A DNA stretch of 62,225 nt, taken from assembly GCA_964549735.1 (NCBI GenBank), contig CAZJWO010000004.1:1-62225 (forward strand). Reading direction: 5' to 3'. The DNA is from Glo-17 sp964549735 (lineage in GTDB: Bacteria > Krumholzibacteriota > Krumholzibacteriia > LZORAL124-64-63). The first letter of the stretch is position 1; each line of letters starts with the position of its first letter. This document shows, piece after piece, positions 60,133 to 62,225 of this stretch. The notes beneath the pieces are model-generated. The model saw only the letters and a list, made by a program, of their open reading frames with translations, made no database searches and had not been told where the DNA came from. Position numbers and translations under genes: made by a program.

Positions 60133-60900
60133 GTGGAGCAGGGATATCCCACCATCTTGCCGGAGCTCAACCTCGTGCACGCGTACGTGTCCGATCCGGG
60201 CTGCAAGCGCGAGAGGAACGAGGACGCGGCGGGATTCTTCGCCGGTCCCGACGGCAGCGGGGCCTACCTCATGGTGGTGGCCGACGGCGTCGGCGGGACG
60301 CTGGCCGGCGAGGTCGCCAGCCAGCTCGCCGTCGAGATGATCGGCCAGCGGTTCTTCGCCGCCGGCGTGCCGGAGCGGCCCGCGCACGCCCTGAAGGACG
60401 CCATCACGGCGGCCAACGAGGCGATCCGCGCGGCGGCCGCCCGCGAACCCCGTCACGCCGGCATGGCCACGACGTGCACGGCGGCCTACCTGTGCGGCCA
60501 GGATCTGGTGCTGGGACACATCGGCGACTGCCGCGCCTACCTCATCGAGCAGGGCCAGATCCGCAGGCTGACCCATGACCATTCCGCCGCCGCCGAGATG
60601 CAGCGCCGCGGCGAGTACGTGCCGCCGGACCGCCAGGATCTCGCCAACACCTTGACGCGCTGGCTGGGCACCGAGCCGGTGGTCGAGATCGATGTCCATC
60701 AGCCCATCGTCTTCGCCGCCGGCGCCACGCTCGTGCTCTGCTCCGACGGCCTGGTCAAGGTCGTCGACGAGGCCGAGATCGTCCGCGTCGTATCGTTGCA
60801 TCTGCCCGGGGGCGCCTGCCGCAAGCTGGTCGACCTGGCGCGGGAGCGCGGCGGGCCCGACAACATCACGGTCCACGTGGCGCGCTACTGCCGGTCGTGA
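60133..60900 (+). CDS. pppA: PP2C-family serine/threonine phosphatase (PppA-type)
   Basis: 255 residues. GTG at 60133 chosen (GAGG about 10 nt upstream). Complete PP2C signature: RNEDAAGFF, metal-binding VVADGVGGTLAGEVAS, GDCRAYLIEQG, LTHDHSAAAEMQ, LCSDGL and GGPDNITVHV. It would reverse the adjacent kinase, as PppA reverses PpkA in Pseudomonas. It is 20 bp upstream of the kinase gene. Confidence 0.93.
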   Translation: MEQGYPTILPELNLVHAYVSDPGCKRERNEDAAGFFAGPDGSGAYLMVVADGVGGTLAGEVASQLAVEMIGQRFFAAGVPERPAHALKDAITAANEAIRAAAAREPRHAGMATTCTAAYLCGQDLVLGHIGDCRAYLIEQGQIRRLTHDHSAAAEMQRRGEYVPPDRQDLANTLTRWLGTEPVVEIDVHQPIVFAAGATLVLCSDGLVKVVDEAEIVRVVSLHLPGGACRKLVDLARERGGPDNITVHVARYCRS

Positions 60901-60919
60901 ACGAGGAGTCGAAAGAGCG

Positions 60920-62225
60920 ATGAAACAGACGTTCCACGGCTTCGAGATCCGCGAGAAGATCGGCTCGGGCGGCATGTCCACGGTCTATCGCGGCGTTCAC
61001 GCCACGCTCGGCTACCCGGTGGCGATCAAGGTGCTGCACCCGGCTCTGGCGGGCGACGAGAACTTCATCGCCCGCTTCGAGCGCGAGGCCCGCAGCGCGT
61101 CCTCGCTGCGCTCGAACAACATCGCGACGGTCATCGATTTCGGGACCGAGAACGACATCTACTTCATCGTCATGGAGTACGTCGACGGGCCGGATCTCAG
61201 CCAGCTGCTCGGCCAGACGCAGGACTCGCAGCAAGCGCCGCGCGGCTTGCCCGCCGAGATCGCGCTGATCCTGCTGGAGGAGACGGCGTACGGCCTGCAG
61301 GAGGCCCACCACCAGAACATCATCCACCGCGACGTGAAGCCCAGCAACATCCTGCTGAACAAGAAGGGCGAGGTCAAGATCGCCGACTTCGGCCTGGCGC
61401 GCGACACCAGCAAGGTCTCGCTGGGCAGGCGCGACCTGACGATGCCGGGCATGGTCGTCGGCACGCCGTCGTACATGTCGCCGGAACAGGCGGTGGGCAA
61501 GGAGAACATCGACCAGTGCACCGACGTCTTCAGCCTCGGCGTGGTGGCGTACCAGCTGCTGTCCGGTCGCAAGCCGTTCGTGGGGACCACGCCGGCCGAG
61601 GTCCAGGAGAACATCATCAACCAGCCGCCGCCGCCGCTCGAGTATCGCGAGTGCCCGCTGCGGACCGCGGAGATCGATCAGCTCCTGGCCAAGATGCTGG
61701 CGAAGGATCCGTCGCGGCGCTACCAGAACATGGAGCAGGTGCGGCGCGGCATCCAGGCCGCCATCGACAGCATCGACGTGGCGGGCAACGTGGGGCGCTA
61801 CCGGCGCGAGTACCTCAAGCGCTTCGTGGCCGATCCGCGCCTGTTCGCCGAGGAGATGCGGCAGCAGAACATCGCCGACCGGCTCAAGCGCGGCTATCAC
61901 TTCAAGGAGATGGGCCTGTCGAACATCGGCGACGCGGTGCAGGAGTTCTCCGTCGTCCTGGCGCTCGATCCCGAGAACCAGAAAGCCGCCGCCGCGCTCG
62001 CCGAGCTGCAGCGCAAGGCCGAGGAGTCGGGCGTGGCGTTCCCGGCGTTCGGGCAGCGGGCGCGACCCGACGCCGCCGACGTGACGCGGATCGTGGCGGC
62101 GGATGACCGCGCCGCCCGCGCCGCCCCGGCCGCCGAGCCCACGCGCATCGTCGGCGGCCAGCCCGCCGCGCCGTCGCCGCCGCGCCGGGCCGCCAGGGCG
62201 GCGGGTCCGCGAGCTGGCGAAGCGG
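60920..62225 (+). CDS. ppkA: PpkA-type serine/threonine kinase (3'-truncated by contig end)
   Basis: 435 residues remain; the frame runs off the end. Start ATG 60920. Kinase domain ~5-275: glycine loop GSGGMSTVYRG, Lys37 in VAIKVL, catalytic IIHRDVKPSNILL (Asp138), DFGLA, activation segment VVGTPSYMSPEQ. A TPR-like helix pair lies at ~320-370. The tail contains Thr389 (DVTRIV) and Thr408 (EPTRIV), strongly alike and matched in the FHA protein. Any transmembrane or VWA domain, usual in PpkA, would lie beyond 62225. Co-transcribed with the PP2C gene. Confidence 0.93.
   Translation, partial: MKQTFHGFEIREKIGSGGMSTVYRGVHATLGYPVAIKVLHPALAGDENFIARFEREARSASSLRSNNIATVIDFGTENDIYFIVMEYVDGPDLSQLLGQTQDSQQAPRGLPAEIALILLEETAYGLQEAHHQNIIHRDVKPSNILLNKKGEVKIADFGLARDTSKVSLGRRDLTMPGMVVGTPSYMSPEQAVGKENIDQCTDVFSLGVVAYQLLSGRKPFVGTTPAEVQENIINQPPPPLEYRECPLRTAEIDQLLAKMLAKDPSRRYQNMEQVRRGIQAAIDSIDVAGNVGRYRREYLKRFVADPRLFAEEMRQQNIADRLKRGYHFKEMGLSNIGDAVQEFSVVLALDPENQKAAAALAELQRKAEESGVAFPAFGQRARPDAADVTRIVAADDRAARAAPAAEPTRIVGGQPAAPSPPRRAARAAGPRAGEA

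Overview
This is one contig end from a high-GC bacterium, probably a metagenome assembly. Bases 15-47 are the 33-base Illumina read-1 adapter, and genuine sequence starts only after it. No rRNA, tRNA or CRISPR array was seen. The gene content points to a Gram-negative (diderm), uncultured lineage at or near the FCB superphylum. The evidence is a secreted protein with a FlgD/T9SS-like C-terminal sorting domain, a DUF5916 outer-membrane protein, a bacterial glycerol-1-phosphate dehydrogenase, a Ptb-Buk fusion and a type VI secretion system (T6SS) with threonine-phosphorylation control. The phylum cannot be named from this window alone.

Layout. (1) 49-16053: mostly unlinked housekeeping and envelope genes: a truncated chalcone-isomerase-like protein, a lipoprotein with carboxypeptidase-regulatory and Ig-like domains, an MBL/beta-CASP nuclease, a patatin phospholipase, an S9 peptidase, TPR and SIMPL proteins, a DUF5916 barrel, a HAD phosphatase coupled to glycerol-1-phosphate dehydrogenase, and a small membrane protein. 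(2) 16054-17124: a receiver-GGDEF protein whose receiver lacks the phosphoacceptor Asp. (3) 17092-24191, minus strand: a tightly overlapping six-gene operon of lysine 2,3-aminomutase, two Ddl-like ATP-grasp ligases, a GNAT-deacetylase fusion, a second GNAT and a divergent MurC-family ligase. A good sigma70-type promoter precedes it and a YkuD L,D-transpeptidase lies upstream. It looks like an undescribed pathway that makes a beta-lysine-containing (pseudo)peptide or a cell-wall modification, and it is the strongest novelty candidate here. (4) 25171-28373: butyryl-phosphate metabolism (Ptb-Buk fusion plus a stand-alone Ptb). (5) 28420-33877: DUF432-MscS pair, DMT exporter, adenylate kinase, a toxin-antitoxin pair (XRE + AbiEii) read from what looks like a leaderless, self-repressed promoter, and a hotdog thioesterase.

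(6) 33987-62225: a type VI secretion island. A plus-strand VgrG-DUF6484-TIGR02270 unit converges on a minus-strand cargo unit (DUF2169 adaptor, inactive ketosynthase-like protein, DUF4150 PAAR-like tip, HH-type nuclease effector, Imm11-like immunity protein). A 448-bp divergent region with a perfect 17-bp inverted repeat separates the cargo unit from the structural operon tssA-tssB-tssC-hcp-tagJ-tssE-tssF-tssG-clpV. That operon continues through a secreted beta-propeller/FlgD-like protein, three FHA-domain proteins (one fused to a lytic transglycosylase, one to a VWA-like periplasmic domain), a PP2C phosphatase and a PpkA-type kinase cut by the contig end. TssJ, TssK, TssL and TssM are not in the window and probably lie beyond it.

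How the parts fit: kinase, phosphatase and FHA proteins would control T6SS assembly. Threonine motifs shared by the kinase tail and the FHA-protein linker look like their phospho-docking sites. The membrane-anchored FHA-transglycosylase could open peptidoglycan for the secretion machine where the phospho-signal is present.
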